DNA of 64,000 nucleotides from Enterovibrio calviensis DSM 14347 (GCF_000621165.1 NZ_JHZA01000001.1:62001-126000); one strand, 5' to 3'. Counted from the first letter of the stretch, positions 17,501-26,964 are shown. Numbers and translations: made by a program. The notes: a model not told the origin generated them from the sequence alone.

Positions 17501-17872
17501 ATGAACTACGAAGAATTTAATCAATTTTGCGGCTCGTTACCGGCGACTACGCATGTTGTGCAGTGGGGAAACGCGCATGTCTGGAAAGTGGGCGGTAAAG
17601 TCTTTGCTATTGGGGGCTGGAGCAAAGACAAACTGCCTGCGTTCACGTTCAAAACATCAGAGCGAAACTTCTATTTCTTACGCGAATGCGAAGGCTACAT
17701 ACCTGCGCCTTACTTTGCGAACCGCGGAATGAAATGGATTCAGCAAACCGATAGTACACCTGAGATGGACGACGATTTACATTATTACCTTACGGAGTCC
17801 CACCGTTTGGTTTCGCTTGGGCTCACAAAAGCTAAGCAAAAGGAACTGGGGCTGAATCAGGAAGCCAGCTAA
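17501..17872 (+). CDS. MmcQ/YjbR-family protein
   Basis: 123 residues. The order FNQFCGSLPATTHVVQWG, VWKVGGKVFAIGG, FKTSERNFYFLRECEGYIPAPYF and the closing LTESHRLVSLGLTKAKQKEL matches the small MmcQ/YjbR family, whose fold resembles CyaY and is thought to bind DNA; its role is not established. It is divergent from the MerR operon, with 146 bp between them that must hold both promoters. A gap of 285 bp follows in which I see no gene. Confidence 0.82.
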   Translation: MNYEEFNQFCGSLPATTHVVQWGNAHVWKVGGKVFAIGGWSKDKLPAFTFKTSERNFYFLRECEGYIPAPYFANRGMKWIQQTDSTPEMDDDLHYYLTESHRLVSLGLTKAKQKELGLNQEAS

Positions 17873-18157
17873 CAGGGACTTACACAAAGTTAGTTACCGT
17901 CTCCAGAGCCTCTGGCATTTTGCTTCGGGAAGATCCCAGTATCACAATCCAAGGTCTCGCATGCCGCCTTCCGCACGTCATTATTGAGTTGTTTATTGGG
18001 TATACATTCTTAACATCTTGATTTATCGCAATTGGTAACTCTCTTCGCTAATTAATTTCCTATATTTGAAAATAAATGTCCCCGTTTGGTCACCCTCGAA
18101 CGTTGTCTATACGAGACCAAATCTCACAACAACAATTCATAATATGGAGAGACGAAG

Positions 18158-18508
18158 ATGAAAGAGTTTATGTTTATCTACCAAGGCGGTGACCCAGATT
18201 GGATGAAAAACACATCCACCGAAGACATGGCGGCAGTGATGAAATGCTGGGAAGATTGGATGACCAAACTGCAAGAAGCAGAGCAACTCGTTACTGGCGG
18301 CTCGCCGCTGCATTTCGAAGGCAAGCGCGTGACGACCGATATGGTGGTCACCGATATTGCTGCGGCTGAGTTTAAAGAATTGGTAAGCGGCTATTCAATT
18401 GTTCGTGCTGCCAGCTTAGAAGACGCAGCTGAGCTTGGAAAATCCTGTCCGATATTCCAATCTCCTGGCGTGTCATTGGAAATTCGCCCTGTCGTGAAGA
18501 TGGGTTAA
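18158..18508 (+). CDS. YCII-related (DGPF-domain) protein
   Basis: 116 residues, ribosome binding site GGAGAG 10 nt before the ATG. The sequence MKEFMFIYQGGDPDWMKN...MKCWEDWMTKLQEAEQLVTGGSPL...VEIRPV-like end (here SLEIRPVVKMG) is the DGPF/YCII ferredoxin-like fold. Such proteins are regularly encoded beside ECF sigma factors of the ECF42 type, and here one lies 22 bp away on the opposite strand, convergent. The partner relation is established for the family in general; what signal they answer is not known from this sequence. Confidence 0.88.
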   Translation: MKEFMFIYQGGDPDWMKNTSTEDMAAVMKCWEDWMTKLQEAEQLVTGGSPLHFEGKRVTTDMVVTDIAAAEFKELVSGYSIVRAASLEDAAELGKSCPIFQSPGVSLEIRPVVKMG

Positions 18509-18530
18509 TAAGCCGTTCGTTGGTATCAAA

Positions 18531-19808
18531 CTATTCACGAACTAAGAGGCGTTCAATCTGAGCGAGCATAAGCTGCTGTTCTTGTTGAGTGCCTCCTCTT
18601 CGTTTTGCTTCTTCCGCAAACTGATAAGCCTCTGCGCTATTACCAGACTTGGCATGAATGTGCGCCAGAATGGCAAAGGGTAAATGAGAGTGTTCCATGC
18701 CATGCTTTGCTTGAATGGCGGCAACCCGCTGAAGAGCTCGCTGTTCGTCGCCTTGGTAAGCGATCGCGATGGCCTGATTAAGTTTGGCGATAGGCGATGC
18801 TGACACATCAATCAACCTTGAATAGTAGGCCTCGACCTTCTGCCAGTTGGTCAATTCAAACGTCTTGGCAATACAGTGTTCTTGCGCAATCAAGGCTTCG
18901 CAACAAAATCGTCCTGTATCACTCAGCGTCTCATGCATATTTAACGTCGCAAGCGCCACATATTGTTGTCCCATGCCGACCCTGTTTGGATCCCATAGCC
19001 CACGATCTTGCAGGTCCAAGGGAATTGGATTGCCGTCTGCATCCGTTCTCGCTTCCAAACGCGCCATGTGAAAATGCATCAGCGCATACAAGGCAAGTGT
19101 TTCACGATTTGCGATATGTGGTGTTTCCACCAACACACCTACCAACGCCATGGCTTCTCGGCAGAAATCGATATCAATCGCTTTCTTACCATCTGAACAA
19201 TACACCCCTTCGTTAAACAATAAATACAACGACACATGAACCGTATCTAGTGCCTGCTCAATATGCTCTGGTGAAGGTTGATTGAAGGCATACAGTTTGA
19301 GTTGATTGCGCGTTCGGTGAAGGCGTTTCTTGATGGTTTCTTCCGGCACCAACAAAGCGCGAGAAATCGCATTGAGGCTAAAACCACAAAGGAGTTTTAA
19401 TATGACGGGCAGTTGATTTTCTGGCTTCATGTTTGGGTGACAACACCAGAAAATCATTCTGAGAGTGTCATCTTTTATCGCCTCTTCACTGAACTCTCGC
19501 TCCACTGTACGAGCCAAAGTCCACTCACTTTCAAGGAAGTGAGTGAGATCGTCAGCAAAGCGGTGTTTGTTTTTGTTGGCGCGAATGACATCAATGGCAT
19601 GATTCTTTGCGGTTTGCATCAACCAGCCGCCTGGATTTTTTGGCTCGCCATGTTCCTTCCAATGCTTCAACGCCTTGCTAAAGGCCTCCTGCACCGTATC
19701 TTCGGCAAGCTCAATATTTTCGACACCAAAAATACGCGTCAACGCCGCCAATACCTTGGCCGATTCAGCGCGATACAGCTGATCAATTCGGTCTAACAAC
19801 TCTGGCAT
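18531..19808 (-). CDS. ECF sigma factor with C-terminal TPR-like extension (ECF42 type)
   Basis: 425 residues from the preferred start at 19808, which has AAGGA 6 nt upstream; an ATG at 19859 lacks a ribosome binding site. Region 2 is at about residues 10-80 (LYRAESAKVLAALTRIFG, AEDTVQEAFSKALKHW, PGGWLMQTAKNHAIDVIR) and region 4 at about 115-165 (LLCGFSLNAISRALLVPEETIKKRL). The 250 residues after that (ALYALMHFHMARLEAR, LNQAIAIAYQGDEQRALQRV) form the helical extension typical of ECF42 sigmas, which takes the place of an anti-sigma factor in the regulation of this group. It converges on its YCII partner gene. Confidence 0.9.
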   Translation of the reverse strand: MPELLDRIDQLYRAESAKVLAALTRIFGVENIELAEDTVQEAFSKALKHWKEHGEPKNPGGWLMQTAKNHAIDVIRANKNKHRFADDLTHFLESEWTLARTVEREFSEEAIKDDTLRMIFWCCHPNMKPENQLPVILKLLCGFSLNAISRALLVPEETIKKRLHRTRNQLKLYAFNQPSPEHIEQALDTVHVSLYLLFNEGVYCSDGKKAIDIDFCREAMALVGVLVETPHIANRETLALYALMHFHMARLEARTDADGNPIPLDLQDRGLWDPNRVGMGQQYVALATLNMHETLSDTGRFCCEALIAQEHCIAKTFELTNWQKVEAYYSRLIDVSASPIAKLNQAIAIAYQGDEQRALQRVAAIQAKHGMEHSHLPFAILAHIHAKSGNSAEAYQFAEEAKRRGGTQQEQQLMLAQIERLLVRE

Positions 19809-20040
19809 CACCATTCCTTGTCTATCTACACAATAGGTATAGCGCATGACAAGGCTCAAAGCCGTTGAGGATTAACCACTTATCATGATTATTCATCTTG
19901 GCTCTTGTTTGATACAGAAATTGCCGTTTCGGAAAAATGCTAAATGGGAGATACCTTCCAACATGAAATGTGAGGCACCATTTTTCATTTTATCAGCGCG
20001 TTGCTTTGATTCTTTCTTTGCATTGCGGATAGCGAAGCCA

Positions 20041-20065
20041 AAAAAAGCGGCTCAATTAAGCCGCT
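20041..20065 (-). terminator. Terminator of the GAPDH gene
   Basis: AGCGGCT at 20046-20052 and AGCCGCT at 20059-20065, loop CAATTA. On the minus strand the stem is followed by a run of T (plus-strand A at 20041-20046), 45 nt after the GAPDH stop. Confidence 0.9.
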
Positions 20066-20109
20066 CTTTCACCTTGGCCACGCTCTAGGAAGAGGCTGAT
20101 TGCTTGAGT

Positions 20110-21564
20110 CTATAGACTCGTTTCGCTTTTCAATGCAGGCACAACCGGATAACGCATTCCTGCCATATGCTCAATACAGTGAATTACCTGACAGCTATAG
20201 CCAAATTCATTGTCGTACCAGATATACAAGACGCAGCGGTTATCTTCTGCGATGGTCGCTTGGCTATCAACCACTCCCGCATAACGAGAACCAACGATGT
20301 CAGACGAAACGATCTCGGTAGATTGGGTGTAGTCAATCTGTCCAGCCAACGGAGAAACAAGCGCGGTTTCACGCAAAAACGCATTCAGTGACTCACGCTC
20401 AACGTTGCTGGCTAAGTTCAGGTTAGCAATCGCCATCGATACATTGGGAGTAGGTACGCGAATCGCGTTACCCGTCAACTTGCCTTTCAACACGGGCAAG
20501 GCTTTCGCCACTGCTTTGGCGGCACCTGTCGACGTCAGCACCATGTTCAATGAAGCAGCACGTCCACGTCGATCACCACTGTGGAAGTTGTCGATCAGGT
20601 TCTGGTCATTCGTGAATGAATGCACCGTTTCGATATGGCCAGATTCTACGCCATATTGATCATTGATCGCTTTCAATACAGGAGTAATAGCGTTGGTGGT
20701 ACAACTCGCCGCAGAAATAATGGTGTCTTGGTCTTCAATATCGTCATGGTTCACACCAAACACAATGTTTTTGATGTCGCCTTTTCCGGGAGCAGTTAAC
20801 AATACCTTCGCAGCGCCTTTGGCGGTTAAGTGTTGACCAAGACCTTCGTCATCGCGCCACATACCGGTGTTATCAACTATCACGGCGTCATGAATGCCAT
20901 GGGCTTCGTAATCAACCTCAGACGGATGGTTAGCGTAAATGAACTGAATGTAGTTCCCATTCACGATGAGAGCGTTACGCGCCTCATCAACCAATATCGA
21001 ACCGTTGAACGGTCCGTGTACCGAATCACGACGCAGCAAGCTGGCGCGCTTTTCCAAGTCGCCATCTTTGCCGCCACGTACAACAATCGCTCTTAAGCGC
21101 AAAGGATACCCTGGTCCGCTTTTTTCTATCATTAGTCGCGTGACCAAACGTCCAATGCGTCCAAACCCATACAGCACAACATCTTTGGGCTCCTTAAGAG
21201 GCGTGCTTTTTGGTAGATGTGCGATTGATGTCTTTAAAAAATCTTCTAACTCGCCACAATCTTGATGCTCACGCCAATAAAGGCTAGCGAGACGTCCCAA
21301 GTCAATGCGGCAAGCTGGCAAGTCGAACTCTGCGAGCGTTTCCAGAAGGGGCAACGTATGGGAGGTAGTCACTTCCTGACCGGTATACCATCGCGCCACA
21401 CGGTGCGATTTAAGCAAATCTATCGTACTCGCATTGATCACCGCACGACCGTAGATCTGAATTTCAACGCCTTTCTCACGGTAAAGTTTACCAATCAAAG
21501 GAGACATGGTTTCCGCGTCAGTTTGGCTCTGTTGCCATTGGGTAAGATATTGTTCTGGGCTCAT
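20110..21564 (-). CDS. Long-form glyceraldehyde-3-phosphate dehydrogenase
   Basis: 484 residues, about 150 longer than glycolytic GapA. The extra N-terminal 125 residues (MSPEQYLTQWQQSQTDAETM... GRLASLYWREHQD) precede a complete GAPDH: VVLYGFGRIGRLVTRLMIE for NAD(P) binding, the catalytic Cys288 in AASCTTNAITPVL, and HSFTNDQNLIDN. Proteins of this form occur beside a normal GapA in Vibrio, Shewanella and Pseudomonas and are thought to work in gluconeogenesis; whether it prefers NAD or NADP cannot be read here. It is monocistronic with its own terminator and sits upstream of, and divergent from, the ectoine operon. Confidence 0.92.
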   Translation of the reverse strand: MSPEQYLTQWQQSQTDAETMSPLIGKLYREKGVEIQIYGRAVINASTIDLLKSHRVARWYTGQEVTTSHTLPLLETLAEFDLPACRIDLGRLASLYWREHQDCGELEDFLKTSIAHLPKSTPLKEPKDVVLYGFGRIGRLVTRLMIEKSGPGYPLRLRAIVVRGGKDGDLEKRASLLRRDSVHGPFNGSILVDEARNALIVNGNYIQFIYANHPSEVDYEAHGIHDAVIVDNTGMWRDDEGLGQHLTAKGAAKVLLTAPGKGDIKNIVFGVNHDDIEDQDTIISAASCTTNAITPVLKAINDQYGVESGHIETVHSFTNDQNLIDNFHSGDRRGRAASLNMVLTSTGAAKAVAKALPVLKGKLTGNAIRVPTPNVSMAIANLNLASNVERESLNAFLRETALVSPLAGQIDYTQSTEIVSSDIVGSRYAGVVDSQATIAEDNRCVLYIWYDNEFGYSCQVIHCIEHMAGMRYPVVPALKSETSL

Positions 21565-22002
21565 GGTTACTTTCTTTGCCTTTTTGGGTGTTTCACAGTT
21601 AAAAGGGGGCTTGAGACTGTTTTTATTATTTTGGCGAAGAGTCTAACGACAGGATAATTATTAACCAAGTAAAAAGAAGTTCTAAGAGTTACCCATTTTA
21701 TTCAATGCCTTACCTCTTTATCTGTTGAAAATTTACTGTCCAAAAAATTTATAATCTCCGATCCTCGAAAATATGATTGAAAGTTTACAACGTAAGTCTT
21801 TCAATTTTTGCCCTGCATTTTTCTTAATAATCGTCGCCAAATAAGACCAGCATTGCCTTCGTAGCCGCAAAGACGTCTTTCTATCTGACAATTTGATGAC
21901 AACTTAATTACACCACTAAATGTTTCATTTTCGAGTCACTCGCTCTCGCCCCACATAAAAGCCCGTGATACAAGGGATTATTCTTAAAGTGGTGACTTAG
22001 AC
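21565..22002. other. Intergenic region between GAPDH and the ectoine operon
   Basis: Over 430 bp of AT-rich DNA with no coding sequence. It contains the unresolved GAPDH promoter and the upstream control region of ectA. In Vibrio species the ectoine operon is controlled by salinity regulators such as CosR; I cannot identify a binding site by eye. Confidence 0.45.
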
Positions 22003-22030
22003 TTGATAAATTATCTATCACAGGTATCAT
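22003..22030 (+). promoter_or_regulatory. Candidate sigma-70 promoter of the ectoine operon
   Basis: TTGATA at 22003-22008 and TATCAT at 22025-22030 with a 16-bp spacer, about 45 nt upstream of the ectA start. AAAGGA at 22058-22063 is the ectA ribosome binding site. Confidence 0.5.
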
Positions 22031-22074
22031 TTAAAGGGATTTAATGCTTAGACCTCTAAAGGATTTAAACCACA

Positions 22075-22620
22075 ATGAGTACTGAGACAATTTACCAAAG
22101 CGCAGCGTTAACGCGCTTTAGGACGGAACAGGACGAATGGATGTTTCGTGTTCCGCGAATCGATGATGGCATTAAGATACATAGCCTCATCGCCAGTTGT
22201 CCCCCCCTTGATGAAAACTCCTCGTACTGTAATTTCCTCCAATCATCCCACTTCAATAAGACCTGCATTGTCGCTGAACATGACGGTAAGGTTGCTGGAT
22301 TTATATCTGCCTACTTGAAACCGGATGCACCCAGTGAACTCTTCGTATGGCAAGTCGCCGTGTCTCCTGACATGCGTGGAAAAGGCTTGGCTTATCGCAT
22401 GTTGCAAGGGCTACTAAAGCGCAAACATCTGCAGCACGTTGTCGCGGTTGAAACGACCATCACGCGATCGAATGAAGGGTCTTGGAATCTATTTAGAAAA
22501 CTTGAAGCGGCCAATGGCAAGAAAGGTGAGGTTTCTGTGTTTCTCGATGAAGCGCAGCATTTTAAAGGCCGCCACGATACCGAGTTTCTATTTCGCATTC
22601 CTTTGAACAAAAATCTTTAA
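22075..22620 (+). CDS. ectA: L-2,4-diaminobutyrate acetyltransferase
   Basis: 181 residues. This is the GNAT enzyme that acetylates diaminobutyrate, the second step of ectoine synthesis. The typical EctA features are visible: FRVPRIDDGIKIHSLI near the start, SSYCNFLQSSHFNKTCIVAE, the acetyl-CoA motif VSPDMRGKGLAYRMLQGLL at about 101-119 and VETTITRSNEGSWNLFRKL. Its product goes to EctC. It is the first gene of the operon; ectB follows 18 nt later. Ectoine is a compatible solute made in response to high osmolarity, fitting a marine host. Confidence 0.97.
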   Translation: MSTETIYQSAALTRFRTEQDEWMFRVPRIDDGIKIHSLIASCPPLDENSSYCNFLQSSHFNKTCIVAEHDGKVAGFISAYLKPDAPSELFVWQVAVSPDMRGKGLAYRMLQGLLKRKHLQHVVAVETTITRSNEGSWNLFRKLEAANGKKGEVSVFLDEAQHFKGRHDTEFLFRIPLNKNL

Positions 22621-22638
22621 TTTTAAAAAAACGGAAAC

Positions 22639-23907
22639 ATGATGAACATTTTTAACGAGAAAGAATCGAACGTTAAGTCTTACTGTAATCGCTTCCCTGT
22701 CGTATTTACTTCAGCGAAAGGCTGCTGGTTAACCACAGATAAGGGCGAGCGCTACATTGATTTTCTCGCAGGCGCAGGTTCGCTTAACTATGGTCACAAC
22801 AACGACATCATGAAACAAGCGTTGCTTGACTACATCACCAACGATGGCCTCACACACGGTCTAGACATGCACACCGAAGCTAAAGCCGCATTTCTAACCG
22901 CACTCCGTAATCACATCTTCGAACCTAGAAATCTTGATTACAAAGTGCAGTTTACCGGCCCAACCGGCACCAATGCGGTTGAAGCTGCAATGAAACTTGC
23001 ACGTAAAGTCACCGGCCGCGCAAACATCGTCACCTTTACCAATGGCTTCCATGGTTGTACCTACGGCGCGTTGGCAGCAACAGGTAACCAACACCACCGT
23101 GGTGGTTCTGGCATGCCACTGACTGGCACGTCACGTCTCCCTTATGAAGGCTATGCAGGTATTGACGGACTTGCGCTGTTTGAAGCCATGCTTAACGACA
23201 ACTCAAGTGGCCTAGATAAACCTGCTGCAGTATTGCTGGAAACCCTGCAAGGTGAAGGTGGTTTGAACGTTGCCTCTAATGAATGGCTTCAACGTTTAAG
23301 CAAAATCTGTAAAGACAATGGCGTGCTTGTGATTGTTGATGACATTCAAGCAGGTTGTGGCCGTACAGGTACGTTCTTTAGCTTTGAACCATCAGGCATC
23401 AAGCCAGACATGGTGACCTTGTCCAAATCTATTGGTGGTTACGGTTTGCCAATGGCACTTGTGCTACTGAAACCTGAATTGGATAAGTGGTCACCAGGCG
23501 AGCACAACGGTACATTCCGCGGTAACAATCACGCGTTCATCACTGCAACCACAGCTATCGAAAATTACTGGCAGAATGACGATTTTGAGCAGCACATTGC
23601 CGCTCGAAGCCAGCAAGTGACAAAGACAATCGAGCGTGTGTTGAAACGCTTCCCAAGTCTTTTCGTTCGCGCCAAAGGCCGCGGCATGATGCAGGGTATT
23701 GAGTGTAAGCGCCCAGAATTTGCATCGGACATTGCTGATCACTGTTTTGAAAATGGCATGATCATTGAGACAGCAGGCCCAGATGATGAAGTTGTCAAAT
23801 TCTTCTCGCCACTGACTATTAGTGAGTCAGAGCTAGAGAAAGGTTTGCATATTTTTGAACAAGCAGCTGAACATGTTTCAAATGCTGCCACCCGCAAAGC
23901 GTCGTAA
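22639..23907 (+). CDS. ectB: Diaminobutyrate--2-oxoglutarate transaminase
   Basis: 422 residues (a start one codon later is also possible). It transfers an amino group from glutamate to aspartate semialdehyde, giving diaminobutyrate, the first committed step of ectoine synthesis. Class III aminotransferase features: [16 protein letters not shown] for phosphate binding, [11 protein letters not shown] with the pyridine-contacting Asp, and the PLP-binding Lys263 in [12 protein letters not shown]. It lies 18 nt after ectA and 13 nt before ectC. Length matches the family. Confidence 0.97.
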   Translation: MMNIFNEKESNVKSYCNRFPVVFTSAKGCWLTTDKGERYIDFLAGAGSLNYGHNNDIMKQALLDYITNDGLTHGLDMHTEAKAAFLTALRNHIFEPRNLDYKVQFTGPTGTNAVEAAMKLARKVTGRANIVTFTNGFHGCTYGALAATGNQHHRGGSGMPLTGTSRLPYEGYAGIDGLALFEAMLNDNSSGLDKPAAVLLETLQGEGGLNVASNEWLQRLSKICKDNGVLVIVDDIQAGCGRTGTFFSFEPSGIKPDMVTLSKSIGGYGLPMALVLLKPELDKWSPGEHNGTFRGNNHAFITATTAIENYWQNDDFEQHIAARSQQVTKTIERVLKRFPSLFVRAKGRGMMQGIECKRPEFASDIADHCFENGMIIETAGPDDEVVKFFSPLTISESELEKGLHIFEQAAEHVSNAATRKAS

Positions 23908-23920
23908 GGAATTAGGAAAG

Positions 23921-24313
23921 ATGATTGTAAGAACGCTAGAAGAGTGTAAGAACAGCGAACGTCGAGTTGTATCAGAAACGTGGGAAAGTGTTCGCATGCT
24001 CCTTAAAGACGATCAGATGGGCTTTTCTTTCCACATCACAACGATTTACGAAGGCACAGAAACACATATTCACTACAAGAACCATCTTGAATCTGTGTAC
24101 TGCATGTCTGGCGAAGGCGAAATTGAAGTCGTCGGTGGTGAAACTTACCCCATCAAGCCTGGCACTTTGTACATTCTGGACAAAAATGATGAGCATTACC
24201 TTCGTGCCTACTCAGGTGAAGGTAAAGAAATGGTAATGGCATGCGTATTTAACCCGCCAATTACAGGTCGTGAAGTCCACGACAAAGACGGTGTTTATCC
24301 CCTCGTCGACTAA
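23921..24313 (+). CDS. ectC: L-ectoine synthase
   Basis: 130 residues from the ATG at 23921, chosen because [16 protein letters not shown] is the conserved EctC start and AGGAAAG precedes it; the frame is open further upstream, overlapping ectB, but that is not a likely start. It cyclises N-gamma-acetyl-diaminobutyrate to ectoine. The cupin fold shows in [32 protein letters not shown], with His and Glu residues suited to iron binding, and [10 protein letters not shown]. The operon is followed by a terminator hairpin before the aspartokinase gene. Confidence 0.97.
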   Translation: MIVRTLEECKNSERRVVSETWESVRMLLKDDQMGFSFHITTIYEGTETHIHYKNHLESVYCMSGEGEIEVVGGETYPIKPGTLYILDKNDEHYLRAYSGEGKEMVMACVFNPPITGREVHDKDGVYPLVD

Positions 24314-24329
24314 TCTAACTCACCAATTT

Positions 24330-24356
24330 TAGGGAGCGTTTTGCTCCCTATTTTTT
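24330..24356 (+). terminator. Internal terminator between ectC and the aspartokinase gene
   Basis: TAGGGAGC at 24330-24337 pairs with GCTCCCTA at 24343-24350, loop GTTTT, followed by TTTTTT at 24351-24356. It is a full intrinsic terminator 17 nt after ectC and 20 nt before the next gene of the same pathway. Confidence 0.85.
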
Positions 24357-24375
24357 ATACACAAAGGACGTATTC

Positions 24376-25797
24376 ATGACTTATACCGTAGAGAAAATCG
24401 GCGGTACATCCATGTCGGCATTTGATGCTGTGTTGGACAATATCTTTCTTCGCCCCGCTTCACCTTATAACCGTGTGTTTGTCGTTTCAGCATACGGCGG
24501 TATCACCGACGCACTTCTTGAGTGCAAACGCTCTGGCGAGCCGGGCATATACCAACTTGTTGCGAAGCGTGATGAGCGATGGATTGAAGCATTTCATGCC
24601 CTCAAACAACGCTTACAGTTGATCAACAGCAACATGTTCGCTGATCCGTTAAGCCGCACCCGAGCCGACAAGTTCATTACTGAACGTTTGGATGACGCGC
24701 AAAACTGTATCACCAACATCTTGGCTACGTGTGAATACGGTCAGTTCACTCTTCGCCAGTACCTTCCACAAATTCGAGAATTTTTATCTTCGATCGGCGA
24801 AGTACACAGTGCGTTTAACACCGCTCTGAAGCTAAAAACTCTTGGCGTGAATGCACGTTTTGTTGATTTATCTGGCTGGGATAACAACCTTTCCGGCAAC
24901 TTGGATACAGTAATCAAAAGTGCCTTTGAAGACATTGATGTCACCAAAGAGCTGCCAATCGTGACGGGGTATGCATACTGTGACGAAGGGTTGATGAAAA
25001 CCTATGATCGTGGCTATAGCGAAATGACGTTTAGCCGCATCGCATGCCAGACCTCAGCCGATCTTGCTATTATTCATAAAGAATATCACTTGAGCAGTGC
25101 TGACCCACGTATTGCGGGGCCAGAAAACGTACTGCCGATTGGCAAATCAAACTTTGATGTCGCGGATCAACTCGCCAACTTGGGGATGGAAGCTATTCAC
25201 CCGAATGCGGCTTCTGGTTTGCGTCAAAACAACATTCCGCTACAAATCAAAAACACATTCGAGCCGGAACACCAAGGCACCTTGATCTCTCAGGAATACC
25301 AACCTGATGCCGAGAAAATCGAAATCATTGCCGGTAAAAACAAAGTCTTTGCCTTGCATATTTTCGACCAAGCCATGGTAGGGCAAGTGGACAACGTGGG
25401 CTACGAGATGATGGAAATCATTGCCGATGCCCGTGTCAGCTTGGTGGGTAAAGAAATGAATGCTAACTCCATCACTTATTACCTCAGTGGTGCAGTGAAA
25501 AACCTCAATCACTTGCTATACAAAGCCGAGAAGCGATTCCCTAACTCGACCATTACGGGTCAATGGGTGGCTCTTATTTCGGCTATTGGCGCTGAAATCA
25601 ACACCAACACGACCTTGAGCCGTGGTGTATTGGCCCTTATGAACCATGGCATTGCTCCGATTGCGGTGCACTCTTCAATGCGCAACGTGAACGTTCAGTT
25701 CGTGGTAAAAGATGACGCGTATGACAGCACAATCCGCGCTCTGCATGACGAGTTTTTCACCGCCACTAAACAGACAAAAAAGCAGCACGTCGCTTAA
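24376..25797 (+). CDS. ask: Ectoine-pathway aspartokinase
   Basis: 473 residues. The start YTVEKIGGTSM is the aspartokinase phosphate-binding motif (KxGGTS), the amino-acid kinase domain runs to about residue 290 (GYSEMTFSRIACQTSADLAIIHKEY), and two ACT domains follow (GQVDNVGYEMMEIIADARVS, PIAVHSSMRNVNVQFVV). It phosphorylates aspartate, supplying aspartate semialdehyde to EctB. Copies tied to ect operons (Ask_Ect) are known to be less sensitive to feedback by lysine or threonine; I infer that here from position and type. A terminator sits between ectC and this gene, so its level may be lower than that of EctABC. Confidence 0.95.
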   Translation: MTYTVEKIGGTSMSAFDAVLDNIFLRPASPYNRVFVVSAYGGITDALLECKRSGEPGIYQLVAKRDERWIEAFHALKQRLQLINSNMFADPLSRTRADKFITERLDDAQNCITNILATCEYGQFTLRQYLPQIREFLSSIGEVHSAFNTALKLKTLGVNARFVDLSGWDNNLSGNLDTVIKSAFEDIDVTKELPIVTGYAYCDEGLMKTYDRGYSEMTFSRIACQTSADLAIIHKEYHLSSADPRIAGPENVLPIGKSNFDVADQLANLGMEAIHPNAASGLRQNNIPLQIKNTFEPEHQGTLISQEYQPDAEKIEIIAGKNKVFALHIFDQAMVGQVDNVGYEMMEIIADARVSLVGKEMNANSITYYLSGAVKNLNHLLYKAEKRFPNSTITGQWVALISAIGAEINTNTTLSRGVLALMNHGIAPIAVHSSMRNVNVQFVVKDDAYDSTIRALHDEFFTATKQTKKQHVA

Positions 25798-25832
25798 CTG
25801 GCTTTACTGATTGTCAGGCACTGACGTAAAAC

Positions 25833-25867
25833 AAAAACGCTCATTGAGTTCATCAATGAGCGTTTTT
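25833..25867. terminator. Terminator at the end of the ectoine operon
   Basis: Perfect 15-bp stem, 25833-25847 with 25853-25867 (core ACGCTCATTGA), loop GTTCA, A and T runs on both sides, so it can serve the convergent dehydrogenase gene as well. Confidence 0.95.
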
Positions 25868-25922
25868 ATTTGTGACTAGTCGTGCTAACCAATCTCTTTC
25901 GTGTTGATTCTCTATCTAGCGT

Positions 25923-26789
25923 TTAATTCGCTTTGATCAACACTGAAGTATCCATGCGCCCCAAGCCTTGCTCTTGAAGGCACGCATACTTGCTATCGAC
26001 TTCTTGCGTCAACGACAGCGTCAAGTCATGGCGCTTAGCTTCATCAAGGCAAATCCCAAGATCTTTGCGCATCCAATCAATGGCGAAACCAAAATCAAAC
26101 TTATCCTGCGCCATGGTCACTGCACGGTTTTCCATCTGCCACGAACCCGCTGCACCATGTTTCAATACATTGGTAACCTGCTCAATGTCCAAGCCTGAAG
26201 CTTGAGCAAGCAGAAGACCTTCACTCAATCCCTGTAAAATTCCAGCAATACAAATTTGGTTTACCATTTTGCAGCGCTGGCCTTGTCCGTTCTCACCCAG
26301 CAACACGGCTTGTTTGGCGTAGGCATCTAAAACAGGGTTAACACGGTTAAAGATGTTTTCATTGCCACCACACATAATGGTCAACGCGCCATTTTCTGCG
26401 CCCGCTTGACCACCCGACACGGGTGCGTCAATAAAGTGAACGCCTTTTTCTTTGCATGCGGCCGCTAACTCTTCAGCCAACTCTGCAGAGGTTGTGGTGT
26501 GATCAACCAAAATACTGTCTGGTTTCATGCTCGCCAACACACCATCATCGCCATAAATGACACTTCTTACGTCATTGTCATTACCGACACAAACAAACAC
26601 GATGTCGCTGCTTTCAGCCGCTTCTCGTGGTGTTTTGGCAAAAGGCTGCTGATACTCTGTCGACCACTTTTCAGCGCGTGCCGTGGTGCGATTGTAAACC
26701 GTCACGCCCAAACCAGAACGCGTAAGATGACCCGCCATTGGATACCCCATGACACCCAAACCGATAAACGAAACTTTTTTCTCTGACAT
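25923..26789 (-). CDS. Beta-hydroxyacid dehydrogenase, 3-hydroxyisobutyrate dehydrogenase family
   Basis: 288 residues from the start at 26789, which follows GAGGATAAGG; an ATG nine codons earlier (26816) has no ribosome binding site. The N-terminus VSFIGLGVMGYPMAGHL is the NAD(P)-binding glycine motif, DAPVSGGQAGAENGALTIM is the substrate-binding signature, and KMVNQICIAG carries the catalytic lysine. Members reduce or oxidise short hydroxyacids such as 3-hydroxyisobutyrate, tartronate semialdehyde or succinic semialdehyde; the substrate is not clear. It is divergent from a MocR regulator that may control it. Confidence 0.9.
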   Translation of the reverse strand: MSEKKVSFIGLGVMGYPMAGHLTRSGLGVTVYNRTTARAEKWSTEYQQPFAKTPREAAESSDIVFVCVGNDNDVRSVIYGDDGVLASMKPDSILVDHTTTSAELAEELAAACKEKGVHFIDAPVSGGQAGAENGALTIMCGGNENIFNRVNPVLDAYAKQAVLLGENGQGQRCKMVNQICIAGILQGLSEGLLLAQASGLDIEQVTNVLKHGAAGSWQMENRAVTMAQDKFDFGFAIDWMRKDLGICLDEAKRHDLTLSLTQEVDSKYACLQEQGLGRMDTSVLIKAN

Positions 26790-26933
26790 ATCCTTATCCT
26801 CACGTATTGGGTGCATGTTGACTGGGGCTGACTAAGTAGGGACAGCAACAACGAAAAACAAAATGAATACTAAACCTAGCTGCGCAAACAAAGAGTGAAT
26901 ACTCTTTCTTAACGCGCTTCGTTTGTTGTGATG

Positions 26934-26964
26934 ACTATAATTGCACCAATTGACATATGTCAAT
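26934..26964 (-). promoter_or_regulatory. Minus-strand promoter overlapping a perfect 16-bp palindrome
   Basis: The 16-bp perfect palindrome ATTGACATATGTCAAT lies at 26949-26964 in the divergent gap. On the minus strand TTGACA (26958-26963) and TATAGT (26934-26939) form a promoter with an 18-bp spacer for the dehydrogenase gene. A regulator bound to the palindrome would cover the -35 box. Confidence 0.65.

Noticed and set aside
19885-20088. A 67-codon plus-strand frame next to the GAPDH terminator
   Set aside because: It runs through a terminator hairpin, lacks a ribosome binding site and resembles no protein family.
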